From Xiphophorus maculatus (taxonomy: Eukaryota > Chordata > Actinopteri > Cyprinodontiformes > Poeciliidae): 64,000 nucleotides of DNA. Below are positions 22,750 to 33,519 of the stretch, piece by piece (position 1 is the first letter of the stretch; each line of letters begins with the position of its first letter). The position numbers and the translations under genes were made by a program. Below the pieces are notes generated by a model. It saw nothing but the letters and a program-made list of their open reading frames with translations. It did not search any database and was not told where the DNA came from. The stretch lies in the NCBI RefSeq assembly GCF_002775205.1, contig NC_036447.1, positions 13,684,501 through 13,748,500 of the forward strand, given 5' to 3'.

Positions 22750-25650
22750 ATAGCTTAGTTATTGCTGATGTGTTGTCTGAATTTGTCAGTCCAACACATT
22801 TGTTGTCTGTTCTCTTCGAAACATGTGCTTTTCACTCCTTACACTGATATCCACAGGGAAAGAGGAAATATTTTAATACTTTTTTTTTTAAAGAAACATT
22901 TAGAGCTCAGCAAAACATGAAAATCCCGAATATAAACAGGAAAACTGCGTGATGGAAGTATGTGTGATAAACACAAACTTGGATCAAGAAATATTAGCCA
23001 AAACCCTGAAGACAAAGCCAAGATTGTGACAGGAATTTAGAAGCTTAAGAGAATTGGTTTCCAATGCCACTTTCAATAGTATTTGAACTTCGTCGAGAAT
23101 TTTTATAATGAAATGAGTCACAGCTGTGTGAGTCAGAGTCTGGAGTGGTGGGCTGTCTGCGTAAATACATCTCTCTGTTATACTTTTCTCAAATGCATCT
23201 AATGAACACCCATAGCTGCTCAGATGAGTTTTCTCCAGCTTTCTGAACAGACGTAAAATATATATGGAAGAGGAGATTAGATTGTTTTTCATGCTGGACT
23301 CCGCCTCTCATCTGTAGCGACAGCTGAGAACGTTTTCGGCCAAAAAGATCCTGAATGGAATAAACCTTGAGATTGACGCCAACGTGCTTCAGGAACTATA
23401 AGGCCTGAATCTAATCCAAATCAGATCAGGTTCAAAGCATTTTTAATACAATCCAACAATTCAAACTCAATAACGGTCAACAGAAATTGTAATACAGCTA
23501 ACTGAAACATCATCTGTCCGGCGTTCTGTGGAAGAAAGTCATGCCACGGCATGACGCTGCTGCTGCTAAACTTCGGCCAATGAAGCCCAGCTTATCAGTA
23601 ACTCTGCATCAGTCACTCAATCATGTGGAGACGGTGGGGAGAAATCTCTCCTATTTAACACGAATAAACCTCACTGAAAACGACTCAAATGGAAACTATT
23701 AATTAGTAAATGTCTTTCCGTTTTCCTGAATTTCATGCGTCCTACCGATCTCTTTAATGAATGCTTATAAATGCCAGCCATTTATTTCCAAACTCACAAA
23801 AGGCCTTCAGCATGATGTACCTGCAAATTCCTATAAAAAGCCACAGCTTTTTAAAAAATGTCAACACCAGCCTTCACCACAGATGGTTAGAAATGATCAG
23901 AAAAGTTGTTTTTATTGAAATTGACATTTGGGAAGAGGGGGAAAAAACTCAGAACTGAGACAAAGTACAGCACCTTACTGTCAGAAAAGCAAATAAGTGA
24001 TGCACTGGTAAAATTAATCAGTGCATGACTCGGAGGTCTCAGATCGGAAGATACTTGGTATGTACTCCATGAGACTAATTAGATGCGTTGTAACCTCGGG
24101 CTTTAACTGTAAGATCCAAATGTCAGGAAAATCCTGCAGATACAGCTGATCTATAATTCTGATCAATCACATTTACTTTTACTCTGAGCAACAAGGATGG
24201 ACTCAAAGAGATGATGGAAAGGGTTTGTATTAGTACTTCAACTAACTTCCTAAACACAGTGGTAACCAGACACTGTTACTGGAGCAAAAAGTTCTTATCA
24301 GACATAAAAGTACATTTCTGAGCTCTTGTTAGATGTTGCAAATGAGGACAAAGAGATGAGATGAAGCAATTTATCATTTAGCAATGAAATGATCAAGATA
24401 AAGATAAAATGGCATTGCTTCAATGTTACATGTTTTACGTATCAGGTTGGACTCAGTCGCTGTTGTTGTATATTCTGAAGGTTTATTAGTCTTTTGGAAT
24501 AAATACTACTAATAAAAACAGCGGTCTTTTTCCTTCGTGTAGCCAGAGACACATTTCTTACCCAATTAGATGTAAATTAAATTTGTGTGTCACTGAAAAA
24601 AACAAGAAGTATAATATATCGGGGTATTAGACCTCTAGGAGCTGAAGCACTCATCATTTGGACTATGTTTTCTTTTTTGGCAGCTGGTATGATAATCAGA
24701 TTATTGATTTAAATTGAATCTATGTTGCTATATTGTTATGCTCAGCACTTGTCCTGCTAGATGTGTCTCTGGATACGTGTTGTGAAAATAAAAGCCCGAA
24801 AATGTATTTTTGTATCCAGAATAAACTGAATACAGTGACAACAAATGATAAGTCATGTGCTCTCTAAGTCCAATGTCTCCTTGGTAAATCTCATCACCTT
24901 CTGTCATTTTTATCAGGCTTTGAAAAGCATCACCTTCCTGTTTCTCTAATCCGCTGGTCTCATGTTCAGAGCCAGAACGACCTGACCTGCGTCGCTAATG
25001 TCTGCTCTGGGATCACTGGAGTGAAACAGAAAACTTAGTTCTCTTTGCATGTAGAAAACCCTCCAGAAAGCCTGGTTTGGCATTTCGCTCAGCATCAGGC
25101 TTATGACCTTATTGTTAAATAATTTTGTCAGAGCACATACTGTGCATAAAAATGCTTCTGATACGTTTCTCTCATCTCATCTGTTTTGTCATTTAGTGAC
25201 CACAGGCTGAAACATTTCGACATAAATCTAACACTTATACAAGTGATTACTGGCTAAGGCAACTGCAGCTGTATTTCATTAAAAAACAACCACAAATACA
25301 AATATTACACAAGATAAAATATATAAAATTAAAACAAATCCAAGTGTGTGACAGGTCAGGCCAAAGTTATTCACAAAACTTTCATCTTAATGCTACATCA
25401 TCTAAAGACCTTTTTTTTCTTCTTTTTTTTAAAAACCTTTTTTCATTTAGGTGCTTTAGAGTTGATTACTTTCTTAGTTGCAAAGCAGAAAAGCTAAATG
25501 TTATTTCTTATCATTTGAAACAAGGTTCTTTGTGCTAAAAGTAAGAATATAGACACTGAGGGATGAGATTCACTTAATATAGTCCTTTGAACAACAACAA
25601 AAAAAAAATGTCAAGGACAAACCGAGCACGACAAGCAAAGATGAGATGAG
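22750..25650. other. Intergenic DNA, nothing recognised
   Basis: AT-rich DNA without coding signal on either strand; short open frames have no domains and no splice-consistent continuation. Confidence 0.5.
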
Positions 25651-25657
25651 TGTGATA

Positions 25658-26499
25658 CAGTACCTGGAAAAGGTTTTCATCCCCTTGTGTTTTAACAAAA
25701 GTTCAATTTTTAGACAAATAAATAAATAAAACTACTTAAAAACCCGTTAATGTAAATTGATTTTTGACAAAAAATAATGACTCATAAATAAAACACATTA
25801 CAAAACTAACATAAAATAAGTGATTGGACCAAAAAATAAAGGTAAGTTGAAATTTTGGTATTTTAAGTATGAAAATGACAATATTATATACAGGTAATAA
25901 AAAAATTACAAAATCAGGCAAAATCATTTTTTTTCCCAAATCAGTTTCTTTCAATAAAAAAACTTATGAAACTTTATCAAAAAACTGCAGGTGTGTGTCT
26001 TTGTCTGGTGAATTTTTTGGTTAAAACATGTTTGTTTTTCATTCAGTGGGTGGAGAATCCAGAAATATTACTGAGACTCCACAGTAAAATGACTTAAGTA
26101 AAAGTAAAAACACTCCTATAAGTACAAAGGAGTCACTCAAGTAAATGTAATTGAGTAAATGTAACTAGTTACTACTCAACTCTGCTGAGATGGCAGAGAC
26201 TCTGCAGACACCGACTGTTTCCTGGTTCTTCTCTAGTTAAAGCCTCATGGCACCATGGCAATGAGAAACTTACTTAAGGAGCTAAAGGTGCCAAAACAGA
26301 TCAATATTTAACCAATCACTTGTTTTATGTTACACATTTTTATTTAATTATTTCTATTTTGTCTAAATCAGTTTTTGGTACATTTCTTTATATAAAAAAA
26401 AGAAATTTTGTTAATCATGATGATGATTAACAGCAAAATTTTTAACAGCAAAAAGAGACAGCAAAACATCCAAGGTTATGACATTTTTTATAGGCACTG
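25658..26499. mobile_element. Tc1/mariner-type MITE, decayed
   Basis: The left end CAGTACCTGGAAAAGGTTTT (after TA, 25656-25657) and the right end, whose complement reads CAGTGCCTATAAAAAATGTC (before TA, 26500-26501), form degenerate inverted repeats flanked by TA, the Tc1/mariner target. Inside, 26085-26185 contains GTAAATGTAACTAGTTACTA, a common teleost repeat terminus, so a second element may be nested. Confidence 0.6.
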
Positions 26500-29400
26500 T
26501 AGCTTATAACTCCAACACAAAATACAGGATTACTTATTAATTACGAACAGCGGCAGAGCTGAAAGACTGAAGTCCCAGAGGCTCTTTATTATCAGAGAGG
26601 TTAATCTGTTGGCATTCAGAACAGGTTTTCAGCAAAGTAAGCTGTGTGCCAGAGAACCGAATGCAGATTGAATGCAATGAGTGGCCACAATACAGTTCTA
26701 CGAGAAATAACTGATGCAGAATACATATTTCATCCTGAATGTTGAAAACAGAGCTGCGTTTGAGGTTCAGCTCAGACAGATACAGAGGAGATAAAAGTTT
26801 GGGAAGATTACTTCTGTCTGTGTCTGCCTCCGTGTTGCCTGATTAAATGACCATTTTGTGTTGGCCTTTTTCTGCTTCGGGTGAAAAGGTGATCATATCC
26901 ACAAGGTGAAATATGATTTTGTTCACTTCAAAGCAGCTCGGGATTTTTGACACATAAAAGCATAAGCAAACAGAAATGGACCTCCATTTGCTTGCTTATC
27001 AAATCACTTTTCCCTGTTATCAGTGCAGCGCTGGATGCTGCCGGTGAACCTTTCAGATTAGGTCAAAAAAACTCTGTCAGTTCATTTGTCTAAAACGTAC
27101 GTCTCAAAAACCCTGTTGCAAAAACAAACAAACAAAAAAAAACATATCATCTGAAGAATACTGAGCGTAGCCGTTTTTCCTGTGGAGGAGTGCAGAGACT
27201 TCGTTACACGCTTTTCTGACTTGCAGAATAGATTATTGTAATGTTCGGCTTATTGGCTTTCCCAAAAGAACAACAGATTCATTACAGATACTTCAGAAGT
27301 CAGCTTCAATGATGCTGACAAGGACCAGAAAGCAATTTTATTTTCTCCTTCTGTCACTTCCTGGTAAAGGGTTAAAGGTCCTTTTTGTTTGTGACTGGGA
27401 GTCTTCAAGGCGACAACATTAAATTGGTTATCTTTATTTTGTAAATTGGCATGCAGCACAACAACTTTCTCTCTGTATTGCTTAATTAACCACCAGCTAA
27501 TTATGTCGCCGAATAGCAAATTCATTCATTTCATGCATTTAGTTTTTAGCTTGTGAAAACTCATTAGTCTTGCCTCTGACAGATTGCTTGTGGGAATGCT
27601 TTTTTGACTTCTTCCTTCGTGCTGTAGCTCATCATGTTCAGAGAAATGTTTTAAAACTAATTAATTATTACCCTCTAATGCGCTGCTCACATGTTATTTC
27701 AGAATTATAACAGCTAAATCAAATTAAAGCTAAGTAAATTTTTAGATTTGATGTAGTTGGCTCTGTCTTTAGGAAGTCAGACTTCTTAAGTGATGCTGCA
27801 CATTCAGGTGAAAATGTCTTTGCCTCCACGGTGGGATTTGAGAGTTAAATTTATTCTCAGGCCTGGTCATTGCATACAAAAATGTTGATGTGCTGAACAC
27901 ATCAACATTCTCTTTTTTTTTTGATTAAATTCAATTTGTCCATTAGGCATCATTGAAGCCATAATCAAGAAGTGGACAGAAAATCATTAAGCTATAAACC
28001 AGCCGTGGCCAGTTGCCCTTTGAAGGATAAATAATAACCAGAGCTGTTCAAGGATCTCCTGCTGAAATCTTCAGACAGACTTGTAAATAGCAGGTGCAGT
28101 TTTTCCAATTAAAAGACTCATCAACCATAATGGCCTCTACGAACATCCGCTGCTCAAGACTCCACTGCTGAAAAGGAAAAGTTGCTTGCTTAAAGTTTGC
28201 TGCTGAACATTTGGACACGCCAGTGGAACACAGAGAAAACATGCTGTTGGTCAGATGAGATCAAAGCTGAAAGTGACGAGTGCAGTTGGAGAAATTATGA
28301 TACGGGCCGTTTAAAATCCACATGGCGGTGACAGATTTCATATAAATGAAAGAAGGAGAGAGAGAAATGTATTTAAGATGAAATGTGTGTGATTTTCAAA
28401 CAAGAACACACAGCCAAGAAAACCTTCGTTGGGTTTAGAAAAAGAAGAGTAAAACTTTAAGAAGTCAATTACTTGACTTGAAAACGATTTAAAATGGGAA
28501 GAACTGAATGCATAGACAGTACAACCAGAACAAGACTCATACATGGAAATAGATTTTCTTTTCTCAGCTTACTAAATATTTTAAATTGTGAGCTTGCCAG
28601 TCTGTTTAATCTTTTCCTGGTGCTGCAACAGTTCAATAACATACTCCTGCATTTCAGCTTTCATGCTACTACTGCCTTAAATTCAAACCCAAGTCACTTC
28701 TTCCTTTTGGGTCTGCTAAGGTTTGGTGACTGATGCTTTTTGTTCGCTCTTCCTCAGGTTTGATGACATAGTTTGACCTCTATAACCAAGAGTGACTTTG
28801 TTCCAGCTGGTCTGCCCTGAGTGTTGTCGAAGTGAAGTGTGCAGGATTCAAAGAACATTTATCGCTCTCAGTGGAGCAGACATGTTGTGCTCAACAGTCT
28901 CCTGAGTTGTTTTCTCCTGATGTCCGCCGGAGAAAACATAAAAGCCCTCCTCTGGGACGGTTACTTGATAGAACATTTCTTCCATATCTGCCATTATAAT
29001 CTCTTCTTCCTGCCTGATCCCGGTAATAACACCAGGGAGGGCGCTGATTAAATTTAACCTTTGGGCAAACAGCTTGTTCGTTATGCTATTTGCACAACGA
29101 ACAAGTGCAAATAGCACTTGTAGGAGTTAAGGACCACTCTGATTTGTTGTTTTTTTCTGGGGTGATGACAAATCTCTGTGTTAGAGGTATCAGTCTTTGC
29201 ATCAGGACATTTTTTGCCGTTGCTAAGCGATATCACAGCATATCCTTTTCAAGTATAATTTCCATTAGGTGCTCTGCATTGAAATTTCCCAATTCTTTTG
29301 TGAAGCAGCATGGTGAGGCTCTAATGACCATCGTTTAGTGTACTGACGGTGCTACAATAGCAAGAAATTGAATACAATCCTGAGATATTTATATCTTTTC

Positions 29401-30336
29401 ATTTTTCTCACAGTCAGACAAATGACTCTGGAGCTGCTGACTCCAGAGTCATTTCAAGAAATTCTCGTGCTTACAAAATCAAGATGTCCCCTAGAAACTT
29501 CACCTAAAATCAGCTCTCATCTGTTGCCTCGTGGCTTGCTGACACTTGAGTTGTTGTCACTGTTCTCCTCTAACAAAAACACCAATAAATCTAATTTCAG
29601 TCCCATTTGCAGTAGATTTCCATTAAAGTCACTGATCTTTAAGCTCCTTTCAAATCATTGAAGACATTCTTTCATCTGTAAAGTGTGAAAAGGCTCCTGA
29701 TGATTGAGGCAAGTTCTTTACATCACCAGATGAGTGTCAGGAATTGAAGTTTATATTTGAGGCTGAAGTAGCAGAACAAAAGCTGCAGCTTAAGTACTAA
29801 ATGGTCAATAAATAACACACTCTCATAACTCCTTTCCATCAGATTTATTCAGTAACCAGAGACGCATGAATGGATATAAATGCTGAAACTTTCTGCTGTT
29901 TACTCAAAGAATAATCTGTTGCAAATGATGCTGAAATGTTTGATTATTGTGATTAGTCTGCAGACAGTTTTCTTGACTTATTCAGAGCAGTTTCTGTGCT
30001 CAAAACGTGTGCTGATCTCCAGAAGGCAGGAAACGCCTACAAAATGATACGGTACTATATGATACCGTATCTGTAATCGTTACAAAATCTTTGGACGAGT
30101 TTGCAAAGTTTCAGTCGGAAGCTGCAGCAGCCATTACAGTCACCTCCAGTTATTGCAAAAGGTTTTGTTAGATAAAACAGATAACATGCTGGGTGTGTGA
30201 ACAAAACAGGGCGTGATTTTTTAAGATGTTCTGCTCAAAAGCCTCTGTGAGGATGTCAGAGGAACCAATTAAAATCACAAAACATCCCACTAATAACATC
30301 CCTTGTTTAGTTTTGCATTTCAATTTTGTACATATG

Positions 30337-30397
30337 TTTCTTTGTTTGTATGTCTGTATGTTTCTTTGTATGTCTGTATGTTTCTTTGTATGCCTGT
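30337..30397. repeat. 20-bp tandem repeat
   Basis: Roughly three copies of TTTCTTTGTATGTCTGTATG, the first expanded by four bases. It produces a Cys/Phe/Val-rich open frame that is not a gene. Confidence 0.85.
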
Positions 30398-32014
30398 GTT
30401 CCTTGTTTTTCTCTCAGTCTCTTTGGTTGTTTTCTGCTAAAAACGTATCCAGTATGTAAGAGGATTGACATTTGTCATGGATATTGTTATGATGGCTCAG
30501 GAAACAAAATTGTCTCAAATTCTAAACACTAAAATTGTTACAACACTGATCTTGAGTTACCTTTCACATTTACTGTGAAATTAAGTTTATAAATGACTGC
30601 AAAGTAACAAAATGTCACCAGCTGCCTCACTGATTAAATGTTAAACCACTCGACTAGTTCCCCCCAAAGTAAATAATTAAATTCCTCATCATGTACACAT
30701 TACAATCTGAAGTAAGTGTAGCATGAATTAGCAGGTGGGGTGGGGAAGGTTTTTGAAGTGACAAATCTGAGGCCTTCCTCTAGCTTAGATTCAATGTCGA
30801 AGTATTTTCATGTTTTTAACTGAATTGTTATTAAACCCGATTTTAACGTCATAGTTGTCATGGTAACCACAGAGTTTTTGTAAAAGTGCAGCAGACTGAG
30901 TGGAGCAGATGGTAGAGCAGATCACAAAGCGAAGCTGCAGAGAGCACAAGTGGCACGATGAAGATGAACAGTAAAGAGGGTTCGATAAAATTCAGTGAGA
31001 GTCGAAAGAAAGACTAGAAACAAAAGCTAAAAATGTTAAATTTTTTCGGGATAAATGGACTTTTTCTCTACGGATGGATTCTTGAAGCCTGAAGGGCATC
31101 AGAGAACAACCTCAGCAAGGCCCAAAGTCTCTGCTGTGGGAGGATTTATGTGTGTGTGAAAACATAAATCAGCAACAGAAATGTACTGAAAGTTTACATT
31201 TGTATGCCGCTAGTTTGAGAAAGAGAGACGCAGTCTGGCCTGCTTGTCCGATCAGTGCAGCCAGGTTTCATGTGTGTAAGGTGACCACAACCAGCTTTTC
31301 ATCTCAGAAGCATTTAAGTTCAAAAAAGGAAAAAAAAAAAGCTGTAAAATGACACAAAGTAATCGATTTAAACAACTTGTAAACATAATTAATCAGTTGA
31401 GTAAATTATATCTGTAATCTAATCCAACTAACCTTAATTGTAGGAAATAACTGGTTGTCATGGTAACACCATGTATAACTAAATAAAAATTACATAAATA
31501 GGCAAAATAATCACCTGTAAGTAGAAACATTCTAAACACTTTTTTTTTTGCTGCAGCTTTGAAAACCAACAGAAGAATTTTAAACTCAATCCGATAAGAA
31601 AATGGCAGCCAATACCGCCATTGTACGTCACTCTCACTTCCAGCTTCCAGTTAAGAGTTTAGCTGCTGCATTTTGAATCAGAGATCATCTTTAGAGAAAG
31701 TATTGACAGTTCACTTGAGGTGCTGAATAAGAACTCGGAGCTCTGAATAAATATGCACTCAGCAGACCACTTGGTGTTTTACTGCACTCACAACTCAGCT
31801 TCACAATTGATCAGCAACAAATTAAAATAGAAATGACCTACAACTTGTAACTAAACTGGCTAATAATGCCAAAAAGCTAAACATTTGAAAAGAAAAAATA
31901 AATAAGTTGTATTGTGGCTAATTTGAACTTAAAGAGGGAAAATGTGTCTGTAGATTTCACAAAAGCAAAGATATATACTGCATTTGGCTTAGTTCTCAAA
32001 TCTTAAGACAAATC

Positions 32015-32290
32015 ACAAAATGAGTCCACACTGAGATGCAGGAATATCATGTTGCTTGGCAACCTTTCGGGGTGACAATGCCTCCATCCATCGTTTACAC
32101 TCACTTGTCCATGCAGGTCTGTGGAGGAGCTGGTGGCTGTCTCCAGCTGTTATTGAGTAACACACCCTGGACAGGTCACCGGTCCACCACAGAGACACAG
32201 AGGACTAACAACCACACACACACACACACCTCAGAGTAATGTAGAGAGACTAATTAACATTCAAGTTTTTGGCTGTGGGAAGAAGCTGAA
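32015..32290 (-). mobile_element. Diverged SINE-like fragment
   Basis: On minus it contains the CGGTGACCTGTCCAGGGTGT block and an upstream TG-rich stretch, both present in the SINE at 57503-57862, and shows about the same spacing. The tRNA-like head is missing. Confidence 0.5.
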
Positions 32291-32512
32291 GCTCAAAGGT
32301 GGAAGATTGAAACCCAGGACTTTTTTTCTGCTGGGTACCAGAGCTACCATCCAACATGCAACCCAGTACCAATGGAGGAGGAAGAAGATGTTGAAAGTAA
32401 ACGATTCACATTTCTCATAGGATGGTGTCTGTACTGCACAGTGATCTCTGTCTTACCCACAAATAAAAAAAATACAAAAAATGGAAAGAAATACAAGGTT
32501 CAATTTCAAGTC

Positions 32513-32518
32513 TTTATT
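32513..32518 (-). terminator. ankrd49: Candidate poly(A) signal of ankrd49
   Basis: TTTATT on plus is AATAAA on minus, about 515 bases past the ankrd49 stop codon. It is the first such signal downstream of the stop that I could find. Confidence 0.5.
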
Positions 32519-32611
32519 TGTATCTTCATTTAACCATAATTAACCCATCATACAGCTGCAAGAAAGCAAGTAGTTCATTCACAGACTGACCCAACTTTAA
32601 CTGAATCAGAT

Positions 32612-32950
32612 ATCTTTCAGTGCCTTACAAAAGGGTTCATGCCCTTTGGTCTTTTCACAGTTTGTATTCCAAACTAAACTTTTTCAGATTTTACTTGACA
32701 CTAACAAAAGTAGTGCTTACTATAGATGGCAAAGGTACAGCTCTGCCGTGCTCTCCACCAACCGCTCTTTATAGAAAGAGTGGAAAAAGAAAACTCCATT
32801 GGTAAAAGAAAGAACAAAGAAGTCTAAAGTTTAGTCCTGTAGACATTCAGTAAAAGTGTTGAAAATTTGGCAAAATTTCACTTTTGTGCCGCATGAAGAG
32901 TATCAGCTGAGGCAGAAAACACTGAACCTCAACCCTAAACATACCATTCC
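32612..32950. mobile_element. Tc1/mariner-like fossil in the presumed ankrd49 3' UTR
   Basis: The left end CAGTGCCTTACAAAAGGGTT and the following TTTACTTGACACTAACAAAA resemble the terminus of a widespread teleost Tc1/mariner element. AACCTCAACCCTAAACATAC farther on fits the same family's interior as I recall it. It is too decayed to encode anything. Confidence 0.5.
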
Positions 32951-33033
32951 CAGGTAACGCATCATGCTGCGGAGATTCTTTATCTCAAAGAAACATAAAA
33001 GCTAGTTAGAGTAATCCATAAAAACAAGTCAGA

Positions 33034-33519
33034 TTAAGATGCTGTAACAGACGGGACCGCGTTAACGCAGTCCTCTACCATCTCAAACAAAAAGTAATAC
33101 GGGCCGCTACGTCGGGCTACGTCGCCGGCCGTTTCCCCGCTGCTGCTGCGGAGCGCCGGTTTGAGATTCCTTTTGGAGAGGAGGAACTCTAAAATGTGTG
33201 CCGTGTTCGGTTTGGAGGAGTTGGAGTGGGAGGCGGCCAGGTGCAGCGGTGTGAGGCCACCGTTGGTCTGGGCGTTAAGCTGGGCGCCGTGTTGCAGGAG
33301 ACAACTTGCCACGGCGACGTGGCTCCATCGGCAGGCACTGTGCAGGGGCGTCCAGCCGTCGACCGTACGGTGATTTACCACGGAGCCGGCAGCCAGAAGA
33401 GTCTTCACGACTTCAATATGGCCGCTGTACGCCGCACGGTGCAGCGGGGTGTAGCCGTCCTCGTCGCAGCAGTGCACCAGCAGAGGATCAGCAGCTAACA
33501 AACGGAGGACGGTGGTGAG
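33034..33519 (-). CDS. ankrd49: ankrd49 coding exon 2
   Basis: Encodes residues 72-232, with the ankyrin repeats and the C-terminal YYFLFEMVEDCVN segment, which matches the mammalian C-terminus. The first codons LTTVLRLLAADP directly continue the helix ended by exon 1. Confidence 0.95.
   Translation of the reverse strand, partial: LTTVLRLLAADPLLVHCCDEDGYTPLHRAAYSGHIEVVKTLLAAGSVVNHRTVDGWTPLHSACRWSHVAVASCLLQHGAQLNAQTNGGLTPLHLAASHSNSSKPNTAHILEFLLSKRNLKPALRSSSGETAGDVARRSGPYYFLFEMVEDCVNAVPSVTAS

Larger units (their letters stand above)
26510..32490. other. Intergenic DNA with small repeats, no gene
   Basis: No exon-like or conserved protein signal was recognised. Several perfect short hairpins occur (27881-27909, 29073-29116, 29420-29454), as does a 20-bp tandem repeat at 30337-30397. 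A diverged SINE-like fragment (32015-32290) carries ACACCCTGGACAGGTCACCG, the reverse complement of part of the element at 57503. Confidence 0.45.

Noticed and set aside
33161..33518. Plus-strand frames opposite ankrd49 exon 2
   Set aside because: Antisense shadows of the ankyrin repeats; no exon signals on plus.
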